From positions 6,076,001 to 6,140,000 of the forward strand of contig NC_015953.1 of the NCBI RefSeq assembly GCF_000177195.2: DNA of 64,000 nucleotides, given 5' to 3'. How positions within the stretch are numbered: the stretch's first letter is position 1; each line of letters begins with the position of its first letter. A program made the position numbers and the translations under genes. The notes beneath the pieces are model-generated. The model had not been told where the DNA came from. It did no database searches and saw nothing but the letters and a program-made list of their open reading frames with translations. This DNA comes from Streptomyces sp. SirexAA-E. GTDB taxonomy: Bacteria > Actinomycetota > Actinomycetes > Streptomycetales > Streptomycetaceae. This document shows, piece after piece, positions 15,298-23,553 of the stretch.

Positions 15298-16284
15298 TCA
15301 GCGGGGCGCGCGCGCCACCCAGCCCCGCTCGTACGCGTGCCAACCCAGCTGGAGGCGGGTCGAGACCCCGGTCAGCTCCATGAGCCCCTTCACCCGCCGC
15401 TGTACCGTCCTCAGGCCCAGCTCCAGCTGCTTCGCCACGCTCGCGTCCGTCAGGCCCGCCAGCAGCAGGGACAGGATCTCCAGATCGGTGGCGTCCGGCC
15501 CCGGGCCGTTCTCCTCCCGCACGCCGCTCTCGCCCAGCCGCAATGGCATGGCGTCCCGCCACACCGCCTCGAAGAGCCCCATCAGCGACTCCAGCAGCCC
15601 GCTGGCGTGGACGACCAGCGCGGCGGGCTCCACGGCCCGGCCGGTCAGCGGCACCATCGCCAGCGAGCCGTCGGCCACCACCAGCTTCGTCGGCACCCGG
15701 TCGACCACCCGGCACTGCTCGTCCCGGCTCAGCGCGGCCGACAGCTCGATGATCCCGGACGGCAGCGACAGCACATCGCGCTCCACGACCACACGGTAGG
15801 ACACCCCGCGCATCGCGACCCGTTCCTCCGACTCGTTCTCCATCCCGGTGACCGCGATCGGCTTCCCCGTGACCAGCGCGCACACCTCCGAGGTGGCCCC
15901 GAGCTGCAACTGGTGGAAGCGGTGCGCCACCGCGCTCGCGCCGGTCACCACCTCGACCAGGTCGTGCACGGCCGGCTCGTCCGCCTCGGCCCGGTACTCT
16001 TCGGCCAGCAGCACGGACGCCAGTTCGGCCTGTTCCAGTTCGTGCCGCTGCTGCGTCAGCAGGGCCCCCAGCGCGACCCCGGGCGGCGCGGCCACCCAGC
16101 GTCCCGCCCGCGCGGAGGACTGGGCGGCGAGCCCCTGCTGCTCCAGCCGTCGCAGCGCCCGTTCGGTGTCCGCCTCGGGCAGCGCGAGCCGGCGCGCGAG
16201 GTCGGACAACTCCGCCGCACCCGCGGTGACCAGTGCCCGGTAGGTGGCCTCCTGTCTCTCGTCGAGACCTATCGCTGCCAGCAT
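15298..16284 (-). CDS. Helix-turn-helix regulator, TrmB-like N-domain and LuxR C-domain
   Basis: This 328-residue regulator starts at ATG 16284 with GGGAGGG upstream. Residues 1-60 form a TrmB-like winged helix (LDERQEATYRALVTAGAAELSDLARRLALPE). The middle is a sensor-like domain of unknown ligand. The end is a LuxR/GerE HTH (LEILSLLLAGLTDASVAKQL, then TVQRRVKGLMELTGVSTRLQL). Streptomycetes have many such orphan regulators with two DNA-binding-like domains. Its targets are unknown; it diverges from the PP2C-like gene across 315 bases. Confidence 0.87.
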   Translation of the reverse strand: MLAAIGLDERQEATYRALVTAGAAELSDLARRLALPEADTERALRRLEQQGLAAQSSARAGRWVAAPPGVALGALLTQQRHELEQAELASVLLAEEYRAEADEPAVHDLVEVVTGASAVAHRFHQLQLGATSEVCALVTGKPIAVTGMENESEERVAMRGVSYRVVVERDVLSLPSGIIELSAALSRDEQCRVVDRVPTKLVVADGSLAMVPLTGRAVEPAALVVHASGLLESLMGLFEAVWRDAMPLRLGESGVREENGPGPDATDLEILSLLLAGLTDASVAKQLELGLRTVQRRVKGLMELTGVSTRLQLGWHAYERGWVARAPR

Positions 16285-16599
16285 CTTCCGGCCCTCCCCA
16301 GGTGATGGTCGCGCATCGCTGCGCCCGTCCGGCGTGCCGTCGTGGCGGAAACCGGCCACGGCGTAAACCCGCCGGGCCCATCATGCCCCGTACCGGCTGC
16401 CCGTCTGTCACTGTGGCGCCACCGCAGCACCGCGGGGCCGGAACCGTCAACGGGGGCCCGCGGGTGTGCTGCGAGGGCCCGCCGGGCGTTCTTCCCGTGG
16501 GGGGTGTGGACGCCCGGCGGGCTCTGTCAGGGTGTCAATTCCCGGCGTGTTTTCGGGATGTCCCGCTTTCGTGCGCCCCGCGCGGTGGAGACTGGGGGC
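16285..16599. other. Divergent intergenic region with a large hairpin
   Basis: No gene is seen in these 315 bases. A hairpin at 16474-16525 pairs GCCCGCCGGGCGT (16477-16489) with ACGCCCGGCGGGC (16510-16522) perfectly over 13 bp, with two further Watson-Crick pairs outside a G-T pair and a 20-base loop. It would lie in or just before the leader of the PP2C-like gene. No convincing -10/-35 pair was found. Confidence 0.55.
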
Positions 16600-18786
16600 A
16601 TGAGCCAGCAGGGGGAGAAGCCCGCCGCCCATGAGGACGACTGGTGGCGCCGGCTGTACGACGAGGCGGCGCCGGACACCGGTCCGGCCGGCGCGCCCGA
16701 CAGTCTCGACGACCGCTTCGACTCCGCGTCCGACGCGGTGGGCCCGACACCGGACGCGGACGCGGAGCAGGGCCGGGGCCTTGGCCCCGACGCGGTCCGG
16801 GCGGACCCGCCGGACCACCCGGGCACGGTGGTTCCGGTACCGGACCCACGCACTGCCCCGGCGGCGGCGCACGTGCCGCCGCCGCCCCGACCGGCAGCTC
16901 CGGCCAGGCCGGAGCCGGAGGCGGGTCCGGCGACCGGCGGGCGACAGGTGCCGCCTCCGACGGACCGCGCGGCGGCCACGTCCGACGTCCGGAACCCGGC
17001 ACCGGCGGCCCGCCAGGGCGGCCCGGACCGGTGCACGCATGAGCCGGCAGCAGCCCCTGACCTGCGGGCCGCCCCCGTGCCGCCGTCCGTCTCACCGCCG
17101 CCCGCGCCGGAGCCGCCTCCAGAAGGGGACGACTCCGGAGCGCCCGCTTCCGCCGCAGAGGCGGCGCCGCCCGAGCCGGTTCGGCGCGCGGCCCCGGACG
17201 GGCCCGCACGACTGGGTCCGGAGGACCGGACGATTCCGGACGGGCCCGGGTGGCGGGGTACCGCGGACCGACCGTCACCGGCTCCGTCCGCCGATCCTGT
17301 ACCGCCGCCCGCCGGGGCCGCCTGGGACGTGCCGCCCGGGACTCCCGCGCAGCCCGGGACTCCCGCGCCGGACGGGGCGCCGCCGGAGTCCGGCGTGCCC
17401 GTGCCGGGGCGCCATCCCGGGGCGGCCGGACCGGTCGCCCCGCCCGCGCCCGAACGGCCGGAACCGCCCGAGACGTTCGCCGCCCCGCCGACAACGGAAC
17501 CGCCGCGTACGCCGGTGGAGCCGTCCCGGCCCGAGCCGCCGTCCCGGCCTCCCGCCGCGACCCGGGTGCCCCCGCCCGCCCCCGGCCCCTCCTCCGCGCC
17601 GCCCCCGGCCGGCGATCCGCGCTCCACGTCCGGGAGCGCGGAGCCTGCGCCGTCCCGGGCGACGCGGCCGCAGGTCATCGTCGTGCGCCCCCCGTGGGAG
17701 GCCCCCGGCACTCCGGAATCCCCTCCGGCGCGCCGCACCTTCGCCGTACCCCTGGCACCCAGACCGCCCCAGGAGCCCGAGGCGTCCGCGCAGTCGTCCG
17801 AGGCGCCGGCCGACGTGGCCCGGGGCGGGCCGCGGCCCGTCGTCGGGCATCTCGGGGACCGGCCGCCCACCTATGACGCCGAACCGGCCGCCCTGCCCGC
17901 GTCCGGGGTCGACGACCTCGACGGTCTCGTCCCGGACACCGTGCTCGACGGCGCCCGGTACGGCACGTACACGCTGCGCGCCGCCTCGGTGCGCGGGGAT
18001 TCGGCGCGCTTCCGGGGCGAACCGCGCCGGGACGCCCTGCTCACCGCGCGGTTCGGGACCGGGGACGGCGCGCTCGTCCTGGTCGCGGTGGCCGGCGGGG
18101 CCCGGGCCGCCGAGCAGGGGCACCTGGCCGCCGCCGACGCCTGCCGCTGGATCGGCGGCGCCGTCGCCCGAAGCCACGCCCGGCTCTCCGACGACATAAG
18201 GGCCGGCCGCCGCGGCGACCTGAAATCGGGGCTGCACCGGCTCACCGACCGTACCTACGGCAAGCTGCGCGCCCGGGCCGCCGAACTCGGCCTGGAGCCG
18301 TCCGCGTACACCGCCGGGCTCCGCTGCCTGCTGCTGTCCGCGGACCCGGACTGCCGTACCCGTGTCTTCTTCGGCGTCGGCGGCGGGGGCCTCTTCCGGC
18401 TGCGCGACGGCTCCTGGCAGGACCTCGAACCGCTCGTCCCCACCCCCGCGGAGAGGCGGGAGCAGGAAGAGGGCCCGGGCGGCGACCGGCTGACGATGGA
18501 CCTCCAGATCACCACGCCGCCGTCCCCGTACCCCGGGGACCCGGCCCCACCGCCCGCCGAGCCCTTCCGGTTCCGCGCCTCGGTGGCCCGGCCGGGGGAC
18601 GTCCTGCTGCTCTGCGGCAACGGACTGGCCGAACCCGTGCGCGGCGCCCCGGAGCTCGCCGGGGAACTCGCCCGCCGCTGGGCGGCGGGCGATCCGCCGG
18701 GGCTGCCCGCCTATCTCGCCGACGTCCAGCTGCGCGTCAAGGGCTACGCCGACGACCGCACGGCGGCCGCCGTCTGGGAGGCGTAA
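16600..18786 (+). CDS. Proline-rich protein with a degenerate PP2C phosphatase domain
   Basis: This 728-residue protein has a long Pro/Ala/Arg-rich disordered half (about residues 30-440) and a C-terminal PP2C-like domain (448-728). Two catalytic metal-site motifs are altered. The VADGMGG motif reads VAVAGGARA, so Gly499 replaces the Asp. The C(S/T)DG motif reads CGNG, so Asn674 replaces the Asp. The RGDS (Asp467) and the final DDRT motif remain. It may therefore be a pseudophosphatase or a binding module. The short acidic N-terminus contains EDDWWRRLYDE, a possible interaction peptide. The start is ATG 16600, with only GGAG nearby. Its role is unknown. Confidence 0.8.
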   Translation: MSQQGEKPAAHEDDWWRRLYDEAAPDTGPAGAPDSLDDRFDSASDAVGPTPDADAEQGRGLGPDAVRADPPDHPGTVVPVPDPRTAPAAAHVPPPPRPAAPARPEPEAGPATGGRQVPPPTDRAAATSDVRNPAPAARQGGPDRCTHEPAAAPDLRAAPVPPSVSPPPAPEPPPEGDDSGAPASAAEAAPPEPVRRAAPDGPARLGPEDRTIPDGPGWRGTADRPSPAPSADPVPPPAGAAWDVPPGTPAQPGTPAPDGAPPESGVPVPGRHPGAAGPVAPPAPERPEPPETFAAPPTTEPPRTPVEPSRPEPPSRPPAATRVPPPAPGPSSAPPPAGDPRSTSGSAEPAPSRATRPQVIVVRPPWEAPGTPESPPARRTFAVPLAPRPPQEPEASAQSSEAPADVARGGPRPVVGHLGDRPPTYDAEPAALPASGVDDLDGLVPDTVLDGARYGTYTLRAASVRGDSARFRGEPRRDALLTARFGTGDGALVLVAVAGGARAAEQGHLAAADACRWIGGAVARSHARLSDDIRAGRRGDLKSGLHRLTDRTYGKLRARAAELGLEPSAYTAGLRCLLLSADPDCRTRVFFGVGGGGLFRLRDGSWQDLEPLVPTPAERREQEEGPGGDRLTMDLQITTPPSPYPGDPAPPPAEPFRFRASVARPGDVLLLCGNGLAEPVRGAPELAGELARRWAAGDPPGLPAYLADVQLRVKGYADDRTAAAVWEA

Positions 18787-18910
18787 CCGCGCACGCCATG
18801 GGTTGATGGACACCGGAGTCCGCCCCGACGGCCCCTCGGGCCGACGTTTCGGGCTCCGGAGCCGGGACAGCCGCATGTGCACGGAGCACAGGCAGAGAGG
18901 GTGCGCACCC

Positions 18911-20653
18911 ATGGCCAAGCAGAACGTGTCGGAACAGTTCGTCGACATTCTCGTGCGGGCGGGCGTCAAGCGGATGTACGGCGTCGTCGGCGACAGTCTC
19001 AACCCGGTGGTCGACGCCGTTCGGCGTAACGCCGCGATCGACTGGATCCAGGTACGGCACGAGGAGACCGCCGCTTTCGCCGCCGGAGCCGAAGCCCAGA
19101 TCACCGGGAACCTGGCCGTCTGCGCCGGCTCCTGCGGCCCGGGCAGCCTGCACCTCATCAACGGGCTCTACGACGCGCACCGCTCGATGGCCCCGGTCCT
19201 CGCCCTCGCCGCGCACATCCCGTCGAGCGAGATCGGGCTCGGCTACTTCCAGGCGACCCACCCCGAGCTGCTCTTCCAGGAGTGCAGCCACTACAACGAG
19301 ATGATCTCCAACCCGCAGCAGATGCCGAGGCTGCTCCAGACGGCCATCCAGCACGCCATCGGCCAGGGCGGTGTCAGCGTCGTCACCATGCCCGGCGACA
19401 TCGCCTCGCAGCCGGCGCCGGAGAAGTCCGTCGAGCACGCCCTGGTGACCTCGCGGCCCTCCGTACGGCCCGGTGACGAGGAGATCGACAAGCTCTGCCG
19501 GATGGTCGACGAGGCCGAACGGGTGACGCTGTTCTGCGGCAGCGGTACGGCCGGAGCGCACGCCGAGGTGATGGAGTTCGCCGAACGTGTGAAGGCCCCG
19601 GTCGGGCACGCGCTGCGCGGCAAGGAGTGGATCCAGTACGACAACCCGTACGACGTCGGGATGAGCGGACTGCTCGGCTACGGCGCCGCCTACGAGGCGA
19701 CGCACGAGTGCGACCTGCTCATCCTGCTGGGCACCGACTTCCCGTACAACGCCTTCCTCCCCGACGACGTGAAGATCGTGCAGGTCGACGTGCGGCCCGA
19801 GCACCTGGGCCGCAGGTCGAAGCTCGACCTGGCGGTCTGGGGGGACGTGCGCGAGACACTGCGGTGCCTGACGCCCCGGGTGAAGGCCAAGAAGAACCGC
19901 AAGTTCCTCGACCGGATGCTGAAGAAGCACGCGGACGCGCTGGAGGGCGTGGTCAAGGCCTACACCCGCAAGGTCGACAAGCACATTCCGATCCACCCGG
20001 AGTACGTGGCCTCGGTCCTCGACGAACTGGCCGACGAGGACGCCGTGTTCACGGTCGACACCGGCATGTGCAATGTGTGGGCGGCCCGCTATCTCACCCC
20101 CAACGGCAAGCGCCGGGTGATCGGATCGTTCAGTCACGGCTCGATGGCCAACGCGCTCCCGCAGGCGATCGGCGCGCAGTTCACCGACCCGGACCGGCAG
20201 GTCGTGTCGATGTCCGGTGACGGCGGGTTCAGCATGCTGATGGGCGACTTCCTCACCCTGGTCCAGTACGACCTGCCCGTGAAGGTCGTCCTCTTCAACA
20301 ACTCCTCGCTCGGCATGGTCGAGCTGGAGATGCTGGTCGCCGGCCTCCCGTCCTCCGGCACGACCAACAAGAACCCCGACTTCGCGGCGGTCGCCCGGGC
20401 CGCCGGGGCGTACGGCGTGCGGGTCGAGAAGCCCAAGCAGCTGGAGAGCGCGCTCAGGGACGCCTTCAAGCACAAGGGGCCCGCGCTGGTGGACGTGGTC
20501 ACCGACCCGAACGCGCTGTCCATCCCGCCGAAGATCAGCTCCGACATGGTGACCGGTTTCGCGCTGTCCGCCAGCAAGATCGTGCTGGACGGGGGAGTGG
20601 GACGGATGCTCCAGATGGCCCGCTCCAACATCCGTAACGTGCCCAGGCCCTGA
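18911..20653 (+). CDS. poxB: Pyruvate dehydrogenase (quinone)/pyruvate oxidase, ThDP- and FAD-dependent
   Basis: The enzyme would decarboxylate pyruvate to acetate and pass electrons via FAD to the quinone pool at the membrane. The 580-residue length fits PoxB. The start is ATG 18911 with GAGAGGG upstream. It has the VRHEETAAFAAGAEAQITG motif with the catalytic Glu, the central FAD-type domain, and the ThDP site GDGGFSMLMGDF...VVLFNNSSLG. The family also contains acetolactate synthase and other ThDP enzymes; the overall pattern (MYGVVGDSLNPVVDA near the start) favours PoxB. It converges on the barstar-like gene with seven bases between stops. Confidence 0.88.
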   Translation: MAKQNVSEQFVDILVRAGVKRMYGVVGDSLNPVVDAVRRNAAIDWIQVRHEETAAFAAGAEAQITGNLAVCAGSCGPGSLHLINGLYDAHRSMAPVLALAAHIPSSEIGLGYFQATHPELLFQECSHYNEMISNPQQMPRLLQTAIQHAIGQGGVSVVTMPGDIASQPAPEKSVEHALVTSRPSVRPGDEEIDKLCRMVDEAERVTLFCGSGTAGAHAEVMEFAERVKAPVGHALRGKEWIQYDNPYDVGMSGLLGYGAAYEATHECDLLILLGTDFPYNAFLPDDVKIVQVDVRPEHLGRRSKLDLAVWGDVRETLRCLTPRVKAKKNRKFLDRMLKKHADALEGVVKAYTRKVDKHIPIHPEYVASVLDELADEDAVFTVDTGMCNVWAARYLTPNGKRRVIGSFSHGSMANALPQAIGAQFTDPDRQVVSMSGDGGFSMLMGDFLTLVQYDLPVKVVLFNNSSLGMVELEMLVAGLPSSGTTNKNPDFAAVARAAGAYGVRVEKPKQLESALRDAFKHKGPALVDVVTDPNALSIPPKISSDMVTGFALSASKIVLDGGVGRMLQMARSNIRNVPRP

Positions 20654-20660
20654 CGGGGCC

Positions 20661-21050
20661 TCAGCGCAGACGCAGTGTCCCGGGCCCGGTCTCCTCCTCG
20701 ATGATCCCGACCAGCTGGTCGAAGAGCGTCGGGCCTCGGCCGGCCCGGGCCTCGGCCAGCTCCCGTTCGATGCGGGCGCGGTTCGTGTGGTGCGCCCGGC
20801 CGAGCAGGGCCTCCAGCCGGCGGGCGGTCTCCTCGTGGCCCAGCGCCCGGGCCGACGCGGTGTGGTCGCGCCACTCGATGACGAAGGCGCCGTCGTCCGG
20901 GGTGCCGAAGCCGCCGCTCAGACAGTCCGCGAAGGAGTCGAGACCGCGGCCGAAATAGCCGCCGGGGCCGTTCACCGCCTCACCGATCAGCTCCCAGAAG
21001 CGCTCCAGGCCGGTGACCTCCGAACCTTCGATCACATAGGTCACAGTCAT
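20661..21050 (-). CDS. Barstar-family ribonuclease inhibitor
   Basis: This 129-residue cytoplasmic protein has the barstar-fold pattern VTYVIEGSEVTGLERFWELIGEAVNGPGGYFGRGLDSFADCLSGG in its first 50 residues, where the acidic helix that plugs the RNase active site lies. The C-terminal half adds a helical, charged extension. A barnase-type RNase gene lies immediately upstream on the same strand (86-base gap), so the obvious job is protecting the cell from that enzyme before export. Many actinobacterial barstar-like proteins are orphans, so the pairing needs testing. Start ATG 21050. Confidence 0.88.
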   Translation of the reverse strand: MTVTYVIEGSEVTGLERFWELIGEAVNGPGGYFGRGLDSFADCLSGGFGTPDDGAFVIEWRDHTASARALGHEETARRLEALLGRAHHTNRARIERELAEARAGRGPTLFDQLVGIIEEETGPGTLRLR

Positions 21051-21086
21051 ACGGCGAGCCTACAAGAGGGCGCAGGACGGACGAGG

Positions 21087-21122
21087 GGCCCGCGCCGCAG
21101 GTGGGGGACGACGGCGCGGGCC
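21087..21122 (-). terminator. Terminator between RNase and barstar-like genes
   Basis: GGCCCGCGCCG (21087-21097) and CGGCGCGGGCC (21112-21122) form a perfect 11-bp stem with a 14-base loop, directly after the RNase stop. It would separate or attenuate transcription between RNase and inhibitor. Confidence 0.72.
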
Positions 21123-21136
21123 GGACAGGGGCGGGT

Positions 21137-21565
21137 TCAGCAGCCGTGGTCGACGAGGTCGAAGGACTCGTAGTGGTCGGCGGTGTAGTAGTCCTCCTGG
21201 GCCTTGTCACCGGTCACGATCCGGCGGGCACCGCGGGTGTCGGAGCCCGGGGTGATGACGGTGTACTCGTGGTAGTAGCCCGACGACTGGCTCGGCAGGA
21301 CACCCTCCCGGTTCTGGAAGACGGTGCCGTCCTGGTCGAACGGGAACGGGCCGCCCGCCTCGATGAGGTCGAGCGTGTCGTGCGCCTGGGACGGCAGGGC
21401 GGAGTAGCAGACGCTGCCGACCGAGGCGACGGACGGGGCGGCGGCCGCCGTCGCGGCGAGGGGCGAAGCGGCCGAGGCCGTCGCGGTGACGGGGCCGCCG
21501 ACGAAGAGGGCGGACAGGAGGGCGGCTGCGCCGCCGAGCGTGGTGATCCGTGGGGGGATGCGCAT
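21137..21565 (-). CDS. Secreted guanyl-specific ribonuclease, RNase Sa type
   Basis: This 142-residue extracellular RNase cuts single-stranded RNA after G. A signal peptide is followed by an Ala-rich stretch and a mature domain of about 95 residues that matches Streptomyces RNase Sa closely: CYSALPSQAHDTLDLI, GPFPFDQDGTVFQNRE, GYYHEYTVITPGSDTRGARR and DYYTADHYESFDLVDHGC. The catalytic set is visible as Glu in HEYTV, Arg in RGARRIV and His in ADHYESF, and the two disulfide cysteines are present. ATG 21565 is chosen, with GGTGGG next to it. Confidence 0.94.
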   Translation of the reverse strand: MRIPPRITTLGGAAALLSALFVGGPVTATASAASPLAATAAAAPSVASVGSVCYSALPSQAHDTLDLIEAGGPFPFDQDGTVFQNREGVLPSQSSGYYHEYTVITPGSDTRGARRIVTGDKAQEDYYTADHYESFDLVDHGC

Positions 21566-21800
21566 ACCCACCATGATGACGCGCGTAGACACCCCTCCGT
21601 CAACGGCGCCTCATGTGAATTTTCTGGGAGTCATCCGTGCACACATACGCCATCTCCCGTTCGAGCGCCGGGTGTTGCGCCGGAGCGTGTTCACCTGTTG
21701 GCGGAGTGGAAAGCGTGACCGTCCACGAGTGGGGCATGCATCCCGTGAAGGCGTTCGAGAACTGACGGCATCACCGAGGGATCGAGGAGGGTGCATCGAC

Positions 21801-22229
21801 GTGCGGGCGGGGGACATGACGAAGCGACAGAAGGGCCCGTCGGTGCAACTGCACCGAAGACTGGGGCACACCGATCTGCCGGCCGTGGGGGAAGCGCGCT
21901 GTGCGCTGCGGGAGTTCCTGCGTCACCGCTCGGACCCCGAGGAGACGGACACCGCCGAGCTGCTGCTGAGCGAACTGGTGACGAACGCGCTGATACACAC
22001 CCGGAACGGCGCCGCGATCACGGTGACATCGGCACCCGGGCGGTTGCGCGTGGAAGTGCGCGACTTCGTGGCGGGGCAGGAGCCCGCACCGTACGTACCG
22101 AACGCCGACGACGGTACGCACGGACGGGGGCTGCTCCTCGTGCAGAGCCTGGCGGACTCCTGGGGAGTCATGACGCAGGCGCTGGGCAAGGTGGTGTGGT
22201 TCGAGCTGACGGCCGGGAAGCCCGCGTGA
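21801..22229 (+). CDS. RsbW-like histidine-kinase-fold ATP-binding protein
   Basis: This 142-residue protein has a single HATPase domain of the anti-sigma/regulatory type abundant in streptomycetes. The N-box is ELLLSELVTNALIHT, the G1 region is VEVRDFVAG and the G2 box is DDGTHGRGLLLVQSLADSWG. Such proteins can bind and phosphorylate anti-anti-sigma factors, but no sigma or antagonist gene is adjacent. GTG 21801 is chosen because GAGGAGGG lies nine bases upstream; ATG 21816 is the alternative. It converges on the DUF2637 gene with a 12-base gap. Confidence 0.88.
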   Translation: MRAGDMTKRQKGPSVQLHRRLGHTDLPAVGEARCALREFLRHRSDPEETDTAELLLSELVTNALIHTRNGAAITVTSAPGRLRVEVRDFVAGQEPAPYVPNADDGTHGRGLLLVQSLADSWGVMTQALGKVVWFELTAGKPA

Positions 22230-22241
22230 GGCACGGGGGGC

Positions 22242-23324
22242 TCAGCCGAACTGCTCCTCCAGATCCTTGAGTTTCTGCTCGAGCGAGTCGAGCCGGGGCA
22301 GCGTCTGGGTGTCGTCCTCCGCGGTGAGGTCGACGGTCACGGGGTCACCGTTGGCGTTCTTGGCCGAAGTACTCCTGGAGTTCGAGCCGTTCACGGCTTG
22401 GAGGGATGGCCGGGGGCGCAGAGGCAGCTGTCCCGGCTCTGTTATGGCAGGCTCCGAGACGGCCGGTGTGCCGCCGCTCGCGGGTGCGATGGCCTGCACG
22501 TCGACCTGGTGGCCGCCGCGCATGCCGCGCCCCCAGGCCCGGTTCTGCCGGTTGAGCGCCTTGATCCGGGCGCGGTCCAGCTTCACCTGGTCCTTCCGCC
22601 GGTGCCGGTCCTGCTCCCTCGTCCGGCGGTCCTCGCGTACCTCGTCGACCGCCTCGTCCAGGGTGCGTACGCCCTCCAGGAGCATCAGCGACCAGGCGCC
22701 GAAGGTCTCCCGGGGCGCCCGCAGCCACCGTACGATCCGGATCTGGGGCAGCGGGCGGGGCACCAGGCCCTGTTCGCGCAGGGCGGCCCGGCGGGTCTGC
22801 TTCAGCGCGCGGTCGAAGAGCACCGCCGCCGAGAGCGACATCCCCGCGAAGAAGTGCGGGGCACCCGCGTGGTCCATCCCGCGCGGCGCGTGCACCCAGT
22901 TGAACCAGGCGGCCGCGCCGGCGAACGTCCACACCAGCAGCCGGGATCCCAGCGCCGCGTCCCCGTGGCTGGCCTCGCGTACCGCGAGCACCGAGCAGAA
23001 CATGGCGGCACCGTCGAGCCCGAACGGGACGAGGTACTCCCACCCCCCGGAGAGGTTGAGATTCTGCCGGCCGAAGCCGACGAGCCCGTGGAAGGAGAGG
23101 GCGGCGGCGACCGCGGCGCAGCAGAACAGCAGGACGTAGGAGGCGGTGGCGTACAACGCCTCCTTGCGCCTGCGGCGCTCCTCGCCGCGTTCCCAGCTGT
23201 CGTCGGCAGCGGCCTTGCCGGCGGCGCGCTTGCCGCGCGCGACCACCGTCACCGCCGCCATGACCCCCACGAGCAGCACGGCGCCCGGAAGCAGCCAGTC
23301 AAGCGATATATCGGTCAGTCTCAT
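22242..23324 (-). CDS. DUF2637 membrane protein
   Basis: This 360-residue protein has an N-terminal membrane half and a charged cytoplasmic half. Hydrophobic segments lie at about residues 9-28, 60-80, 96-115 and 125-145, with the LNLSGGWEYLVPFGLDGAAMFCSVLAV region typical of DUF2637. The C-terminal part is rich in Arg, Lys and Glu with coiled-coil potential, and ends in a LEQKLKDLEEQF heptad-like tail. DUF2637 occurs in plasmid-spread proteins and in chromosomal streptomycete genes. No conjugation genes are nearby here, so it is probably a chromosomal housekeeping copy of unknown role. Confidence 0.8.
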   Translation of the reverse strand: MRLTDISLDWLLPGAVLLVGVMAAVTVVARGKRAAGKAAADDSWERGEERRRRKEALYATASYVLLFCCAAVAAALSFHGLVGFGRQNLNLSGGWEYLVPFGLDGAAMFCSVLAVREASHGDAALGSRLLVWTFAGAAAWFNWVHAPRGMDHAGAPHFFAGMSLSAAVLFDRALKQTRRAALREQGLVPRPLPQIRIVRWLRAPRETFGAWSLMLLEGVRTLDEAVDEVREDRRTREQDRHRRKDQVKLDRARIKALNRQNRAWGRGMRGGHQVDVQAIAPASGGTPAVSEPAITEPGQLPLRPRPSLQAVNGSNSRSTSAKNANGDPVTVDLTAEDDTQTLPRLDSLEQKLKDLEEQFG

Positions 23325-23553
23325 GCGCGGTCCCTTGCGTCACGTAGGGCGTTTCGGGCGCCATCGTGACGGAAAGGCCACCCCGTTCAGGGGCTTTCGG
23401 GGCAAGTGAACGCCATCGGGGAGAGGGGCGTCACCGATGGGCGGAATCTTCTCGAACGACCGCGCGAAGCAGCCGTGTTGTGTTCGATGCGGAGTCGCCC
23501 GGACGGGCGGCATGATTCCGGGATCGTGGGAGGACGGCCGTCACCGCGCGAGG

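Noticed and set aside
22242..23324. Remnant of a conjugative element marked by the DUF2637 protein
   Set aside because: DUF2637 occurs in plasmid-spread proteins, but no tra, integrase, excisionase or attachment-site repeat was seen nearby and base composition does not change.
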